From positions 1,819,501 to 1,883,500 of the forward strand of contig BQWY01000001.1 in the NCBI GenBank assembly GCA_036984305.1: a stretch of 64,000 bases of DNA, read 5' to 3'. Source of the DNA: Nitrospira sp. (GTDB lineage Bacteria; Nitrospirota; Nitrospiria; Nitrospirales; Nitrospiraceae). Below the pieces are notes generated by a model. The model had not been told where the DNA came from. It made no database searches and saw only the letters and a list, made by a program, of their open reading frames with translations. A program made the translations under genes and the position numbers. Below, piece after piece: positions 25,619 to 33,503 of this stretch; the stretch's first letter is position 1, and every line of letters begins with the position of its first letter.

Positions 25619-26407
25619 ATGATGAAGCGCGCGATCGGCTGTCTGAGCGTCGGCTTGGCTTTGGTGTTGGTCTGGGATCCTACTTTCCTTGTGCAGGCGC
25701 AGGCTCCGGAGACGCAGCCCTATGGATACGGAAGGCCCCCGCAGTCTCAATCCGCGCCGGACACATCGGTGCCGCAGAACACGCAGCCGTTGTCCGAAGA
25801 GGAGCTGAAGCGGGCCGAAGCCTTGCTCCCCATGCTGGAAGGCAAGCAGGAATATTGGGCGATGGGTGAATTCGTCCACCTTGGTTTGCCGGTTGTTCCC
25901 GTTTTGATCAAAGCCCTGAATATGCCGGGTCCTCGGGCCCGCTACAACGCGATTGAGACGATCGCGATGCTGAAGGCCACGGAGGCCGTGCCGGCACTGC
26001 TGGAACACGCGCGGCAACCCAATGAGATGCCTCGTATTCGAGAGCATGCGCTTCGAACGGCCATTCGCTTGGATTCGGCACGGGCCGCGGAGACGTTGGC
26101 GGTGATGGCGAAGGACGCTCATGACAGCGTGCGAAAAGCGGCCGCGTTCGAGGCTCGTTATGTTCGGCATCGGGACGTCGTGCCGATGCTGATCGACCTC
26201 CTATCGGATGATGAACGATACGTCGCCATTTCGGCCATCCAATCCCTCTGGCTGTTGACGCGCCACGAAAGCGAGATGCACGACTGGGAGACGTCCTCGA
26301 AAGCCGATCGGGAAGAGTGGTCGCAAGAGTGGCGGGAGTGGTGGAGTAGCGTCAAAGATGCATACGAGATGCCCCAGCCCACGCGGTCGCGGTCTTCTTC
26401 CTCGTAG
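25619..26407 (+). CDS. Exported HEAT-repeat protein
   Basis: 262 residues from ATG 25619 with GAGGAG upstream. A signal peptide (residues 1-30, ending FLVQAQA) leads to a proline- and glutamine-rich linker and then about five HEAT/PBS-lyase-type helical repeats (LVPVLIKALNM, TEAVPALLEHAR, HRDVVPMLIDLLSDDERYVAISAI). The tail is Ser/Arg-rich. Such alpha-solenoids usually act as periplasmic or envelope scaffolds. It lies 97 bp after the RND pump gene on the same strand and could be co-transcribed, but no shared function is visible. No catalytic motif. Confidence 0.72.
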   Translation: MMKRAIGCLSVGLALVLVWDPTFLVQAQAPETQPYGYGRPPQSQSAPDTSVPQNTQPLSEEELKRAEALLPMLEGKQEYWAMGEFVHLGLPVVPVLIKALNMPGPRARYNAIETIAMLKATEAVPALLEHARQPNEMPRIREHALRTAIRLDSARAAETLAVMAKDAHDSVRKAAAFEARYVRHRDVVPMLIDLLSDDERYVAISAIQSLWLLTRHESEMHDWETSSKADREEWSQEWREWWSSVKDAYEMPQPTRSRSSSS

Positions 26408-26440
26408 GGCGGATTGTACGACCCCAAAATCGGCGTCGCG

Positions 26441-26470
26441 TTGCCCGGTTCTGACCGGCTGTGGTATACA
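26441..26470 (+). promoter_or_regulatory. Candidate sigma70 promoter of def
   Basis: TTGCCC (26441-26446) and TATACA (26465-26470) are separated by 18 bp, about 55 bp before the def start. The -10 element is close to consensus, the -35 only partly. Confidence 0.35.
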
Positions 26471-26523
26471 GCCGAGGGTGCTCACGTAGTCGATTCACCC
26501 GAGAGACATAGATTGAGGTAACC

Positions 26524-27054
26524 ATGGCTCTGCTTCCGATCGCCAAACTTGGCAACCCCATACTCAGAAAAATTGCCGCTCCGGTCGATCCGGGTGAAAT
26601 CAAAACTGCCGCGTTCCAACAGCTTATCGACGACATGTTCGAAACCATGGAAGAGGCGAGCGGTATTGGGTTGGCGGCTCCTCAGGTGTCACGGTCTCTG
26701 CAGTTGGTGGTCATGGCCTGTCCAGGCGAGGGGGGATTTCCCTCCACCGTACTGATCAATCCGAAAATCGTCTTCTATGGATCCAACCTGACAGAATTCT
26801 GGGAAGGATGCCTGAGCGTCGACGGCTTGCGGGGGCAGGTCACGAGACCGTCATCAGTTCGAGTTCAAGCACTGGACCGAAGCGGATCCCCGCAGGACAT
26901 CGAAGCAACGGGGCTGTATGCGACCTGTATTCAGCATGAAATGGACCACCTTATCGGAAAGGTCTTTTTAGACCGAATGACCGATCTCTCGACGCTCGCC
27001 CAGCTCGAGGAGTTCGCAGAATACTGGCAAAAGGAGCATTCGACCGTGATCTGA
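26524..27054 (+). CDS. def: Peptide deformylase
   Basis: Removes the formyl group from nascent N-terminal methionine. The 176 residues carry all three family motifs: GIGLAAPQ (47-54), EGCLSV (94-99, metal ligand Cys96) and QHEMDHL (137-143, metal ligands His138 and His142, catalytic Glu139). The length is typical for type I enzymes. GAGGTAACC precedes ATG 26524. No fmt gene is adjacent. Confidence 0.96.
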   Translation: MALLPIAKLGNPILRKIAAPVDPGEIKTAAFQQLIDDMFETMEEASGIGLAAPQVSRSLQLVVMACPGEGGFPSTVLINPKIVFYGSNLTEFWEGCLSVDGLRGQVTRPSSVRVQALDRSGSPQDIEATGLYATCIQHEMDHLIGKVFLDRMTDLSTLAQLEEFAEYWQKEHSTVI

Positions 27055-27350
27055 TTTTCCCTTCCTGTCCGGTGTGACGGTCCCCGGATCGAAGCCGTAC
27101 CCACGACATTCTCTCTCCACCGCCGTCCTCTCGTATTAGATGTACGCGCCCCGATCCAGGCGAGCTCGTCGCATGCACCATTTTGCCTCGAGATTGTGCC
27201 ATACGCGCCGCTCCCGGACTGTCATGCAGCTGCTCTGCCCTGATGCTGAAGTCGGTCGGATCAGTTCAAGACGAGGTCGCGATGGGGCACGTCGTTCACG
27301 TTGCACTGGCCGTGGCCGTGCCTGTATAGTCGACTTTTGGAGTTTCGTCT
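27055..27350. other. Intergenic region before the small CxxC genes
   Basis: About 296 bp with no convincing gene. It ends with a good promoter (27301-27330). No terminator hairpin with a T run is visible after def. Confidence 0.4.
27301..27330 (+). promoter_or_regulatory. Candidate sigma70 promoter of the small CxxC gene pair
   Basis: TTGCAC (27301-27306) and TATAGT (27325-27330) with an 18-bp spacer. Transcription would start near 27337, only about 14 nt before ATG 27351, giving a very short leader. This supports the otherwise weakly marked start of that gene. Confidence 0.5.
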
Positions 27351-27545
27351 ATGGTATTGATCTATGAAAACGACCCGCTGGATCATGAACACGCAGGCGG
27401 GCATTGGTATCATGTCTGTATGGGCAGAATCGATCGGGAAGAACTCACAGTGCCTCCACCGGACCGGCCCTACGAATGTCAGCGATGCGGGGTCGAATTG
27501 GAAGTGGATGACTTTTGGTATGCTCAGATGAAGGGGTCAGTGTAG
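27351..27545 (+). CDS. Small CxxC protein, 64 aa
   Basis: A 64-residue acidic protein. It contains HEHAGGHWYHVCMG (about residues 12-25), then CQRCG (about 43-47) and an acidic tail, so one zinc could be held by His/Cys residues. It begins 14 nt after a predicted transcription start and has only a weak Shine-Dalgarno (GGAG 12 nt away). A second small CxxC protein follows 4 bp after its stop. I know no family. The pairing suggests a joint, possibly regulatory or metal-handling role, but this is inferred. Confidence 0.55.
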   Translation: MVLIYENDPLDHEHAGGHWYHVCMGRIDREELTVPPPDRPYECQRCGVELEVDDFWYAQMKGSV

Positions 27546-27549
27546 AAAT

Positions 27550-27759
27550 ATGGCGAGGAGTTCGGGACGAAAAACGGTATCAGTGATGCGGGGTCTGATG
27601 ATGCTCTGCGACACGTGCTATGACCAAGTCCTTTCCGATCGGCTTGTGAACGAAAAGAACTTTGTGACGGATCATGAGCTGTTGTTCGATACGATCTGCT
27701 TAGGGTGCAGTGACATCAATCGCCCCTTGATCGACGACATGCTGGGGAGCTCGGAATAG
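27550..27759 (+). CDS. Small double-CxxC protein, 69 aa
   Basis: Starts at ATG 27550 just after the previous stop, so translation is probably coupled. It has two cysteine pairs, CDTC (about residues 20-23) and CLGC (about 50-53), in a helical, acidic context (DQVLSDRLVNEKNFVTDHELLFD), consistent with one zinc site. The first residues are basic (MARSSGRKTVSVMRG). I recognise no family; an antitoxin-like or transcription-associated role is possible but unsupported. Confidence 0.55.
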   Translation: MARSSGRKTVSVMRGLMMLCDTCYDQVLSDRLVNEKNFVTDHELLFDTICLGCSDINRPLIDDMLGSSE

Positions 27760-27821
27760 CCGCAGGTTGGAGCCGAACTGCCTCGGGTGGCTTCCGTGTG
27801 GCCGTGCCGGCCGGCGCCAGC

Positions 27822-28157
27822 CTATCGGCACTGCTTGCCGTCGAAAATTCTGCAGGACGTTTCACCGGCCGCCACCTTCCATCGTTTGATCATCGGCGCG
27901 GCGTTCGGACGAATTTCCACCACGACGTCGATCAACCCGGATACGGGAAGCTTGTCCAAATGAGGCTTGGCCTCCGGTGAAGCCTCGATGCCGAACACGG
28001 CGCCGCTGTTCGAGATGACGATGTAGCCTTTCTCCTGATCGACGTAAATAATAGGACTATAGAAGCTTTTCGTCTCTGCGGAGGCCTGGCTTGTGAAGCC
28101 CAGGAACCAGACGAATAGGGTGGCCAACAAGACGGCAATAGAAGAATAGCTCCGCAT
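27822..28157 (-). CDS. Small secreted hypothetical protein
   Basis: 111 residues from ATG 28157, behind GGAG (about 9 nt). A clear Sec signal peptide covers residues 1-28 (hydrophobic LLATLFVWFLGF, cleavage after SQASA). The mature protein is short and beta-rich (IIYVDQEKGYIVISNSGAVFGIE) with two cysteines near the end (about residues 103 and 110) that may form a disulfide. It is the last minus-strand gene before the sulfur-carrier cluster, 68 bp downstream of it, and may or may not be in that transcript. Function unknown. Confidence 0.65.
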   Translation of the reverse strand: MRSYSSIAVLLATLFVWFLGFTSQASAETKSFYSPIIYVDQEKGYIVISNSGAVFGIEASPEAKPHLDKLPVSGLIDVVVEIRPNAAPMIKRWKVAAGETSCRIFDGKQCR

Positions 28158-28225
28158 AATAGCCGCTCCCGGGTGGAGGTCAATGATTCCCCATTGTGCC
28201 ACGAGCCGAATGGGAAGCCAAGGCG

Positions 28226-28771
28226 CTATTTCGGGCGAAGCTCGGGTTCGATGGATGAGTCGATCGAGAAGGCGAGCGGTGTGACGCTTGTTCCCTTGAT
28301 CTCGTACAGCTTGATGTCGGGTTGTGTCGGGTTCTGGAGAGAGACGAGCAGATAGTAGGGAAGCAATAGATGGAGTTTGGGCCAATTCTCCTCCCACTCG
28401 CTTGCGATCTTGATGTCCGTGACAGAGGGTCGCGCGGGGTCGTGTGGGTGGGAATGGTAGACGACCTGAAGCTCGAGCCCGTGCGCCCTCATGTCCTTGA
28501 CGGCCTTGAACATATCATGGGAATCCATCACGAAGGCGATCTCGGCCCGCTCCTCGGGAGACAAACGGCCCAAATGGGTCATCTTGGCATCGTCGAACGA
28601 AGCGTGCTCGGTAGCACCTTCGAGCGCGACCACGTTGCCGATGCGATACAGCCGCGTGACGGTGCCCTTCACTCCGGCGAGAAACCCGCAGCATTCGTGC
28701 GGCGCCTGCTCTCGCGCGTGGGCCACCAGCTCGTCGAGCACGGACTGAGGGATGCGAAGGGCGGTGTTCAC
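28226..28771 (-). CDS. mec: JAMM/MPN+ metalloprotease, Mec+ type (M67)
   Basis: Zinc metalloprotease of the Mec+/HcyD group, which trims the C-terminus of ubiquitin-like sulfur carriers or releases the amino acid built on them. 181 residues from GTG 28771. The full JAMM site is present: Glu26 in HECCGF, HSHP with His106 and His108, and Asp119 after ten residues (HPHDPARPSVTD). It starts 1 nt after the stop of the adenylating enzyme gene, so the two are coupled. It is the last gene of the cluster. A probable partner is the ThiS-like carrier with the C-terminal GGGR tail, which needs trimming to GG to be activated. Confidence 0.9.
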   Translation of the reverse strand: MNTALRIPQSVLDELVAHAREQAPHECCGFLAGVKGTVTRLYRIGNVVALEGATEHASFDDAKMTHLGRLSPEERAEIAFVMDSHDMFKAVKDMRAHGLELQVVYHSHPHDPARPSVTDIKIASEWEENWPKLHLLLPYYLLVSLQNPTQPDIKLYEIKGTSVTPLAFSIDSSIEPELRPK

Positions 28772-28772
28772 A

Positions 28773-29576
28773 TCACACGGCGCAGGACACGACGTAGTCG
28801 CCGCCCAGGTCCTTGATGCGTGGGTTGGGTCCGCACAGGGGGCAGGCCGGATCTTTCGGTCTGGCAACCTTCCGAAACTTCATCTCCAGTGCGTCATAGA
28901 TAAGAAGCCGATCCGCCATGGTGTCGCCGATGCCAAGAATTTCCTTAATCGCCTCAGTCGCTTGTAAGATCCCCATCGTTCCGGCAAGGACACCCAGCAC
29001 CCCGGCCTCCTGACAGTTGGGTACGAGGCCAGCGGGTGGCGGCTCGGGGTACAGACAGCGGTAGCAGGGATAGCCGGCATGCGGCTTGATCGTCGTGAGC
29101 TGGCCTTCGAAGCGGAACATGCTCGCCGACACCAGGGTTTTTTTGGCAAAAAAGCAGGCATCGTTGACCAAGAACCTCGTCGAAAAGTTGTCCGACCCAT
29201 CGAGGACTACGTCGTACTCCGACACCAGGCCCAGAATGTTGTCGGCATCGACCTGCTGGTGGTAGGTCTGGACGGTGACGTCCGGATTCAACGCCGCGAG
29301 CGTCTGATGGCCGGATTCGACCTTGGGACGTCCCAACGTGGCTGTCGAGTGCAACACCTGACGCTGCAAATTTGATAAATCGACCACGTCGCCATCGACC
29401 AGTCCGATGGTGCCGATGCCGGCGGCGGCAAGGTACATGGCCGCCGGGGACCCAAGACCTCCGGCGCCGATCAACAGCACCTTGGCTTGGGCGAGTTTCC
29501 TCTGTCCCTTGCCCCCGACCTCTTTGAGGATGATATGCCTGCTATAGCGCTGCTGTTGTGCGTCGGTGAAGTCCAT
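28773..29576 (-). CDS. MoeB/ThiF-type adenylyltransferase (first copy)
   Basis: E1-like enzyme that adenylates the C-terminal glycine of a sulfur carrier so that sulfide can form a thiocarboxylate. 267 residues from ATG 29576. GAGGLGS (37-43) is the ATP loop, DLSNLQRQVLH follows with the adenylation arginine, and CYRCLY ... CPLCG bind zinc. The crossover-loop Cys is present in PNCQEAG (about residue 188). A second, related but distinct copy is at 31374-32207. Neighbouring carrier, NIL and protease genes indicate that both serve the same pathway, perhaps each with its own carrier. Confidence 0.9.
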   Translation of the reverse strand: MDFTDAQQQRYSRHIILKEVGGKGQRKLAQAKVLLIGAGGLGSPAAMYLAAAGIGTIGLVDGDVVDLSNLQRQVLHSTATLGRPKVESGHQTLAALNPDVTVQTYHQQVDADNILGLVSEYDVVLDGSDNFSTRFLVNDACFFAKKTLVSASMFRFEGQLTTIKPHAGYPCYRCLYPEPPPAGLVPNCQEAGVLGVLAGTMGILQATEAIKEILGIGDTMADRLLIYDALEMKFRKVARPKDPACPLCGPNPRIKDLGGDYVVSCAV

Positions 29577-29592
29577 GGGTGTCGATGTCCGA

Positions 29593-29832
29593 TTACTCCA
29601 CGACATTCAATTCGATGGGGTCTACCAGCACGCCCTTCTGGCGGAGACCGGTAATCGCGCGTTCGATTTCATCCACCTCGCCGGTCAGTTCGACGTCCAT
29701 CCAGCCAATCGTCTCTCGAACATCCGCACGGCGAACATTGGTGACGATCTTGTAATCGCGCCCCAACTGATACATGACGGGTTCTTTGACCTTCTCTTCT
29801 GGAAAACGAATGTGAAATCTAAGGTGAGCCAT
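29593..29832 (-). CDS. NIL-domain protein
   Basis: A 79-residue protein of the NIL/ACT-like fold (HIRFPEEKVKEPVMYQLGRDYKIVTNVRRADV, then GWMDVELTG), the domain also attached to methionine ABC ATPases, where it binds methionine. A strong AGGAGG site precedes ATG 29832. It lies between the MoaD-like carrier and the adenylating enzyme. Stand-alone NIL proteins are regularly found with thiocarboxylate-dependent homocysteine synthesis genes, so it may sense methionine or act in homocysteine formation. Confidence 0.85.
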   Translation of the reverse strand: MAHLRFHIRFPEEKVKEPVMYQLGRDYKIVTNVRRADVRETIGWMDVELTGEVDEIERAITGLRQKGVLVDPIELNVVE

Positions 29833-29834
29833 TA

Positions 29835-30107
29835 TTAACCTCCTGCGATTGCCGGGACGATGGAGACTTCATCGCCGGCTTTCAAGGGGGTGGCTTTTCC
29901 TTGAAGGAACCTGATGTCTTCCTCATTGACGTAAATGTTGACGAATCGGCGCAACTCGCCCTTGTCGTCGCACAGTCGATCCTTGATGCCCGGATGTGCG
30001 CTGTTGAGCGTGTCGATCATTTCGGCCACCGAGGCGGCCATCGCCTGAACCTCACCCTGTCCTTTGGTGAGAGGCCGGAGCGGAGTAGGAATTCTGATCT
30101 TGATCAT
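29835..30107 (-). CDS. MoaD/ThiS-like sulfur carrier ending in Gly-Gly
   Basis: A 90-residue ubiquitin-fold carrier. The body contains RRFVNIYVNEEDIRFL and DEVSIVPAIAGG; the terminal GG is fully exposed with no tail, so it can be adenylated directly. It is coupled to the threonine synthase gene by ATGA and 2 bp before the NIL gene. Its length matches MoaD/CysO-type proteins rather than ThiS. Partner candidates are the two adenylating enzymes and one of the PLP enzymes in the cluster, with a function like CysO. Confidence 0.9.
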   Translation of the reverse strand: MIKIRIPTPLRPLTKGQGEVQAMAASVAEMIDTLNSAHPGIKDRLCDDKGELRRFVNIYVNEEDIRFLQGKATPLKAGDEVSIVPAIAGG

Positions 30108-31351
30108 GCGTCTTTACCTTGCGTCCCGACTTGAAAGGTTTTCTGAAAGCTGGTGAGGCTTGGAGCGATCCGAACCGGACGGCCCACCGCCTCGAGCACC
30201 GCTTCCTGTGTCTTCAGCCCGTTCCCCGTGATATAGGCGACGGTCACGTCCTGCTTCTTGATATGGCCGGACTTGACCAGTTTCCGAAGAACTCCGATAG
30301 TGACACCTCCGGCGGTCTCGGCGAAGATTCCTTCTGTTTGCGCCAGCAATTTGATGCTGTCGACGATTTCCTCGTCGGACACCATGTCCATCGCTCCGCC
30401 GCTTTCCGCGGTCGTTTTCAGGGCATAGTAGCCGTCGGCCGGATTCCCGATCGCCAAAGACTTCGCGATGGTTTTGGGCTTCACCGGCTTGAAGAAGTCG
30501 CGGCCGTCCTTGAACGCGGTGGAGATGGGGGAGCAGCCTTCCGCCTGCGCCCCGTTGATCTTGGTCTGCACGCCGTCAAGAAGTCCGACGGCTTTCATTT
30601 CGTTCATCCCCTTCCAAATCTTGGTGAGCAAGGAACCGGAGGCCATTGGAATCACGACTTGATCGGGTGTGCGCCACCCGAGCTGCTCGACGGTCTCGAA
30701 CGCTAAGGTTTTGGATCCCTCCGCATAGTAGGGGCGGATATTGATATTGACGAAAGCCCATCCGTGCTCGCCGGCAATCTCGCTGCAGAGCCGATTCACG
30801 TCGTCATAATTCCCTTCCACTTCGACAACGTTCGGCCGGTAGATCAGATTGCCGAGGACTTTCGCCGCCTCCAGATCGCCGGGAATGAAGACATAGCAGT
30901 GCAGATTTGCCGCGGCTGCATGGGCGGCCACCGAATTGGCCAGGTTGCCGGTCGAGGCGCACGCGACCGTTTCGAATCCCAGTTCTCGGGCTCGAGTGAG
31001 CGCGACGGCTACCACGCGGTCTTTGAACGAAAGCGTCGGGTGGTTGACCGTGTCATTCTTGATATAGAGTTCGTCCAGTCCGAGATACGCCCCGAGATTC
31101 TTGGCACGGACCATCGGAGTCAGCCCGGCGTGCGGGCCCACCAGATTCATGCCTTCGACCGGCAAGAGATCGATGTACCGCCACATGCTTTTGGGGCCTT
31201 CCTCGATCTTGCGGCGGGAGATGCCCTGCTTGATGTCCTCGTAATTGTATTTGACCTCAAGGGGCCCGAAGCACAGCTCGCAAACATGAATGGCGTGGGC
31301 AGGGTACTCACTGCCGCATTCTCGACAAACCAGCGCGCGAATCTTGGACAT
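30104..31351 (-). CDS. thrC: Threonine synthase family PLP enzyme
   Basis: A 415-residue enzyme normally converting O-phosphohomoserine to threonine. ATG 31351 is preferred because the N-terminus then starts with the expected zinc-like cluster CRECGSEYPAHAIHVCELC (residues 9-27), as in archaeal-type ThrC. The PLP lysine lies in LSFKDR (about 105-110), and ASTGNLANS is the phosphate loop. Its place between the two adenylating-enzyme genes and next to a sulfur carrier is unusual for plain threonine synthesis. It may act on phosphohomoserine, the precursor of both threonine and homocysteine, so a sulfhydrylase-like role is a testable possibility. Confidence 0.9.
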   Translation of the reverse strand: MSKIRALVCRECGSEYPAHAIHVCELCFGPLEVKYNYEDIKQGISRRKIEEGPKSMWRYIDLLPVEGMNLVGPHAGLTPMVRAKNLGAYLGLDELYIKNDTVNHPTLSFKDRVVAVALTRARELGFETVACASTGNLANSVAAHAAAANLHCYVFIPGDLEAAKVLGNLIYRPNVVEVEGNYDDVNRLCSEIAGEHGWAFVNINIRPYYAEGSKTLAFETVEQLGWRTPDQVVIPMASGSLLTKIWKGMNEMKAVGLLDGVQTKINGAQAEGCSPISTAFKDGRDFFKPVKPKTIAKSLAIGNPADGYYALKTTAESGGAMDMVSDEEIVDSIKLLAQTEGIFAETAGGVTIGVLRKLVKSGHIKKQDVTVAYITGNGLKTQEAVLEAVGRPVRIAPSLTSFQKTFQVGTQGKDA

Positions 31352-31373
31352 GGTGCGCCTCGCTCTTTCAGAT

Positions 31374-32207
31374 TCAAGCCGACGGTGCCGGTACGGCACC
31401 GGGCGTCCGCAGTTCACAGGTCTCAGGATCGTGGTCGAACAGGTCCGTGATGGTCGGGCGATCGCCGCACAACGAACAGTTCGGATTTCGTTTGCAGCGA
31501 ATCTCACGGAACAGACCTTTCTTGGCATCGTAGTCCAGCATCCGGTTCGTCAGCGGTTGACCGATACCAAGGATTAATTTCAAAGCCTCAGTCGCCTGGA
31601 TCGTACCGATGACGCCGGCGAGGACTCCGATGACACCTGCCTCCTGGCAACTCGGCACTAACCCCGCCGGAGGCGGATTTTTGAACACGCACCGATAGCA
31701 TGCCGATTTTCTCGGTACGATGGTCGTGACCCGTCCATCGAATCTCAGAATCCCCCCATGGATCAGAGGTTTTTCGGCGAAGAAGCAGGCGTCGTTAATG
31801 AGGAACTTGCCGGCGAAATTGTCGACGCCATCGAGCACCAGATCGAAATCCTTCACGATGCCAATCGCATTGTGGGCCATCAAGCGATCCTGATACGTGA
31901 TCACCTTCACATCCGGATTCAAACGCTGAATCTTTTCTTGCGCGGACTGAACCTTCGGTCGTCCGACATCCGGCGTATGATGAATAACCTGGCGCTGGAG
32001 GTTGGAGAGGTCCACGACATCGGCGTCGATCAGACCGAGAGTTCCGACGCCGGCGGCCGCCAAATACAGCGCCGCGGGTGATCCCAATCCTCCGGCCCCG
32101 ACGATCAGGATTTTCGCTTGAGCGATCTTTTTCTGCCCCTTCCCGCCGACTTCAGGGAGGAGGATATGGCGGCTGTAACGGGTGATCTGGTCTTCGGTAA
32201 AACTCAT
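31374..32207 (-). CDS. MoeB/ThiF-type adenylyltransferase (second copy)
   Basis: 277 residues from ATG 32207, related to the first copy but clearly diverged. It has the loop GAGGLGS (37-43), DLSNLQRQVIH, the catalytic-loop cysteine in PSCQEAG, and zinc pairs CYRC and CSLCG. A C-terminal extension (PETCELRTPGAVPAPSA) is not in the first copy. It lies between cysK and thrC. Two copies in one operon suggest that each activates one of the two carriers. The gap to cysK is 10 bp. Confidence 0.9.
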   Translation of the reverse strand: MSFTEDQITRYSRHILLPEVGGKGQKKIAQAKILIVGAGGLGSPAALYLAAAGVGTLGLIDADVVDLSNLQRQVIHHTPDVGRPKVQSAQEKIQRLNPDVKVITYQDRLMAHNAIGIVKDFDLVLDGVDNFAGKFLINDACFFAEKPLIHGGILRFDGRVTTIVPRKSACYRCVFKNPPPAGLVPSCQEAGVIGVLAGVIGTIQATEALKLILGIGQPLTNRMLDYDAKKGLFREIRCKRNPNCSLCGDRPTITDLFDHDPETCELRTPGAVPAPSA

Positions 32208-32217
32208 GGTAGCAGTG

Positions 32218-33144
32218 TCAGATATTGAAGTATTTTTCGATGCTGATGTAGCGTTCGCCCGTGTCGCAAAGAACGGTGACCACGTTCTTCCCGGGTCCCA
32301 ATTCACGTGCGACCTTCTGTGCCGCGTACACGTTGGCTCCCGAGGAGATACCGACCAACAAGCCTTCCTTTTTGGCCAGCAGCTTGGAGGTTTGATACGC
32401 TTCGTCGTCGGTCACCGTCACGACACCGTCGAGGATGGCGCGATTGAGCACTTTGGGGACGAAGCCGGCACCGATACCTTGAATCTTGTGCGGTCCCGGC
32501 TCTCCACCCGATAACACCGGCGAACCGGACGGTTCCACCGCCACCACTTTGACCTTGGGGTTGCGCTCCTTTAAAACTTCGCCGCACCCGGTGATGGTCC
32601 CTCCCGTGCCTACGGCAGCCACGAAGGCATCGACTTTTCCCTCCAGGGCGTCCCATATTTCCGGCGCCGTGGTCTTGCGATGCATCGCCGGGTTCGCCGG
32701 GTTCGAAAACTGGTCGGGCATGAAGTACGAGGGGTTCTGCGACAGAATCGTTTCCGCCTCCTTAATAGAACCGCGCATGCCTTCCCAGGCTGCCGTCAGG
32801 ACCAGTTGTGCTCCGTAGGACGATAACAAACTGGCGCGTTCCATACTCATGCTCTCGGGCATGACCAGGATCAGCTTGTAACCGCGGACGGCCGCCACGA
32901 GCGCCAAGCCAATTCCCGTATTTCCGCTGGTCGGCTCAACGATCGTAGAACCCGGCTTGAGACGGCCGGACCGTTCGGCCTCGTCGACCATGTTCAGGCA
33001 GATCCGATCTTTGACGCTTCCGCCTGGGTTGAAGGACTCCACCTTGGCATAAATCGTGGCCATGGTAGTGTCGGTCAGCCTGTTGAGTCGAACCAGGGGC
33101 GTGTTACCGATCAATGCGGTGATCTCGGATTGTGCTCGAAGCAT
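32218..33144 (-). CDS. cysK: Cysteine synthase family PLP enzyme
   Basis: Makes cysteine from an activated serine (O-acetylserine or O-phosphoserine) and a sulfur donor. 308 residues from ATG 33144, which overlaps the ThiS stop by TGATG. The PLP lysine is in GGSVKDR (about residue 43), PTSGNTG is the substrate loop and VGTGGTITG the phosphate loop. Its closest context is CysM/CysO-type systems, where the sulfur comes from a carrier thiocarboxylate. The first-gene carrier beside it supports this, but a free-sulfide CysK role is also possible. Confidence 0.93.
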   Translation of the reverse strand: MLRAQSEITALIGNTPLVRLNRLTDTTMATIYAKVESFNPGGSVKDRICLNMVDEAERSGRLKPGSTIVEPTSGNTGIGLALVAAVRGYKLILVMPESMSMERASLLSSYGAQLVLTAAWEGMRGSIKEAETILSQNPSYFMPDQFSNPANPAMHRKTTAPEIWDALEGKVDAFVAAVGTGGTITGCGEVLKERNPKVKVVAVEPSGSPVLSGGEPGPHKIQGIGAGFVPKVLNRAILDGVVTVTDDEAYQTSKLLAKKEGLLVGISSGANVYAAQKVARELGPGKNVVTVLCDTGERYISIEKYFNI

Positions 33145-33344
33145 CAACGCCCCCCTCCCATATAGTATAGGAATTCGAGATGGTCGCCCTCTTTGACGGG
33201 AGTGGTCGCAAGTTGGTCGCGATCCACCATGGTCTCGTTGAGTTCCACCGCCACCATACGAGGCTCGATGTTCTTGGTCTGGAGGATGTCAAGGACTGTC
33301 TGGCCTTGCACGTCTTCTGCCTTACCGTTTATTTTGATTTGCAT
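33144..33344 (-). CDS. ThiS-like sulfur carrier with C-terminal GGGR tail
   Basis: A 66-residue ubiquitin-fold protein (MQIKINGKA, then VDRDQLATTPVKEGDHLEFLYYMGGGR). The ThiS signature is clear, but the chain ends in GGGR rather than a plain GG. ThiS and CysO need a free GG terminus for adenylation, so the final residues probably have to be removed first; the JAMM protease at 28226 is the obvious candidate. It is the first gene of the minus-strand cluster and overlaps cysK by one base. GGAGACTCC precedes the start. Confidence 0.88.
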   Translation of the reverse strand: MQIKINGKAEDVQGQTVLDILQTKNIEPRMVAVELNETMVDRDQLATTPVKEGDHLEFLYYMGGGR

Positions 33345-33384
33345 GGAGTCTCCGAACTGCGCAAAAACACAGCAGAATCCAGAA

Positions 33385-33414
33385 ACTCTATCAGAGCAAT
33401 TCGATTCTTGTCAA
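33385..33414 (-). promoter_or_regulatory. Sigma70 promoter of the sulfur-carrier operon
   Basis: On the minus strand TTGACA (33414-33409) and TAGAGT (33390-33385) are separated by 18 bp. The -35 is perfect and the -10 acceptable. It lies about 40 bp before the ThiS start, with no other gene between. One promoter here could serve all eight genes, whose junctions are short or overlapping. Confidence 0.6.
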
Positions 33415-33503
33415 GGCGGAGACCGCGTCCCCCGGAGGCTCGGCCACCTTGACATTCAGGCGGCATCCCGACCAGTATGCACGACCTTTTTCTGGAGTCT
33501 CGA

